Source of the DNA: JADKCL01 sp031415375
Lineage (GTDB): Bacteria; Bacteroidota; Bacteroidia; J057; JADKCL01
Assembly: GCA_031415375.1 (NCBI GenBank)
Contig: JANORP010000082.1
Span: 1 to 5,268 of the forward strand
Direction: 5' to 3'
DNA length: 5,268 nucleotides
In this document: piece by piece, positions 5,220 through 5,268 of the stretch
How positions within the stretch are numbered: position 1 is the first letter of the stretch
How the letters are laid out: the number at the start of each line of letters is the position of its first letter
Notes under the pieces: generated by a model
What the model was told of the DNA's origin: nothing
The model's input: the letters and a program-made list of their open reading frames with translations, nothing else
The model's database searches: none
Program-made: the position numbers and the translations under genes

Positions 5220-5268
5220 TGAAGTCCCTCAAGGCGCAAGCCGAACTGCTCCTGGACGTCCTGATGCA
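5132..5268 (+). CDS. Possible 5' end of a gene of unknown function (partial, start undecided)
   Basis: An open frame runs off the right edge. From ATG 5132 it reads MTRPAQPPDN and later KYPRNEKLKSLKAQAELLLDVLM; the last part looks like a charged then hydrophobic helix and like real protein. The start is unsettled. ATG 5093 and ATG 5132 are in or just beyond the inner arm of the inverted repeat. ATG 5183 has the A-rich upstream context (GGAAAA) expected in this phylum. TTG 5219 lies exactly at the edge of the inverted repeat. Everything before 5219 is repeat sequence, so either the repeat supplies the start of this gene or the frame merely continues by chance. I do not recognise the family from about 16 residues outside the repeat. 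Confidence 0.4.
   Translation, partial: MTRPAQPPDNIPGASGKMHPPEKYPRNEKLKSLKAQAELLLDVLM

Noticed and set aside
4941..5239. Two opposing open frames (64 and 62 codons) with similar LFGG(K/R)PKK peptides
   Set aside because: The similarity follows from the complementary arms of the inverted repeat; each frame crosses the hairpin and shows no independent coding sign.

Overview
The window looks like chromosomal DNA of a moderately GC-rich (roughly 50%) member of the Bacteroidota. Three things point there: a lipoprotein form of the M49 (dipeptidyl peptidase III) zinc peptidase, a second small lipoprotein with a thioredoxin-like CxxC, and a good match to the Bacteroidota promoter (TTTG, 21 bp, TAnnTTTG) with no clear Shine-Dalgarno sites before the starts. 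This assignment is an inference; no rRNA or other marker gene is present. Nothing here can be assigned to a known mobile element, defence system or biosynthetic cluster.

Layout. 1-265: no intact gene; a decayed coding stretch that reads like part of an SRPBCC/START-type protein is interrupted by a hairpin-rich insert (38-94). 266-799 (-): CYTH-domain phosphohydrolase/cyclase-like protein. 800-926: divergent promoter gap. 927-1463 (+): thioredoxin-fold lipoprotein. 1464-1584: convergent gap with a strong bidirectional terminator at 1529-1561. 1585-3684 (-): M49 family dipeptidyl peptidase III-like lipoprotein, the largest gene. 3685-4391: 707-bp gap whose second half is a nested repeat array: two units of about 117 bp made of paired hairpins, whose 3' part is then amplified as four 52-bp tandem copies ending only 5 bp before a predicted promoter. 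4392-4709 (+): unrecognised small protein with two hydrophobic segments. 4710-4916: no gene, a few hairpins. 4917-5219: a 303-bp imperfect inverted repeat. 5132-5268 (+): possible 5' end of a gene that leaves the window and is fused to the right arm of that inverted repeat.

The genes do not form an obvious pathway. The CYTH gene and the redox lipoprotein are divergent, the redox lipoprotein and the peptidase converge on one terminator, and the peptidase and the small membrane protein diverge around the repeat array. Two products (redox lipoprotein, peptidase) are predicted to be lipid-anchored in the envelope.

The most unusual signal is the 303-bp inverted repeat. Most differences between its arms are of the kind that leaves G-U pairs in an RNA read from the minus strand (about 23 by hand count, against about 1 of the opposite kind). 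This fits either a minus-strand structured RNA kept by selection or strand-biased mutation of a hairpin element. The second is the palindromic repeat family in the peptidase upstream gap, with a possible diverged relative at the start of the window.
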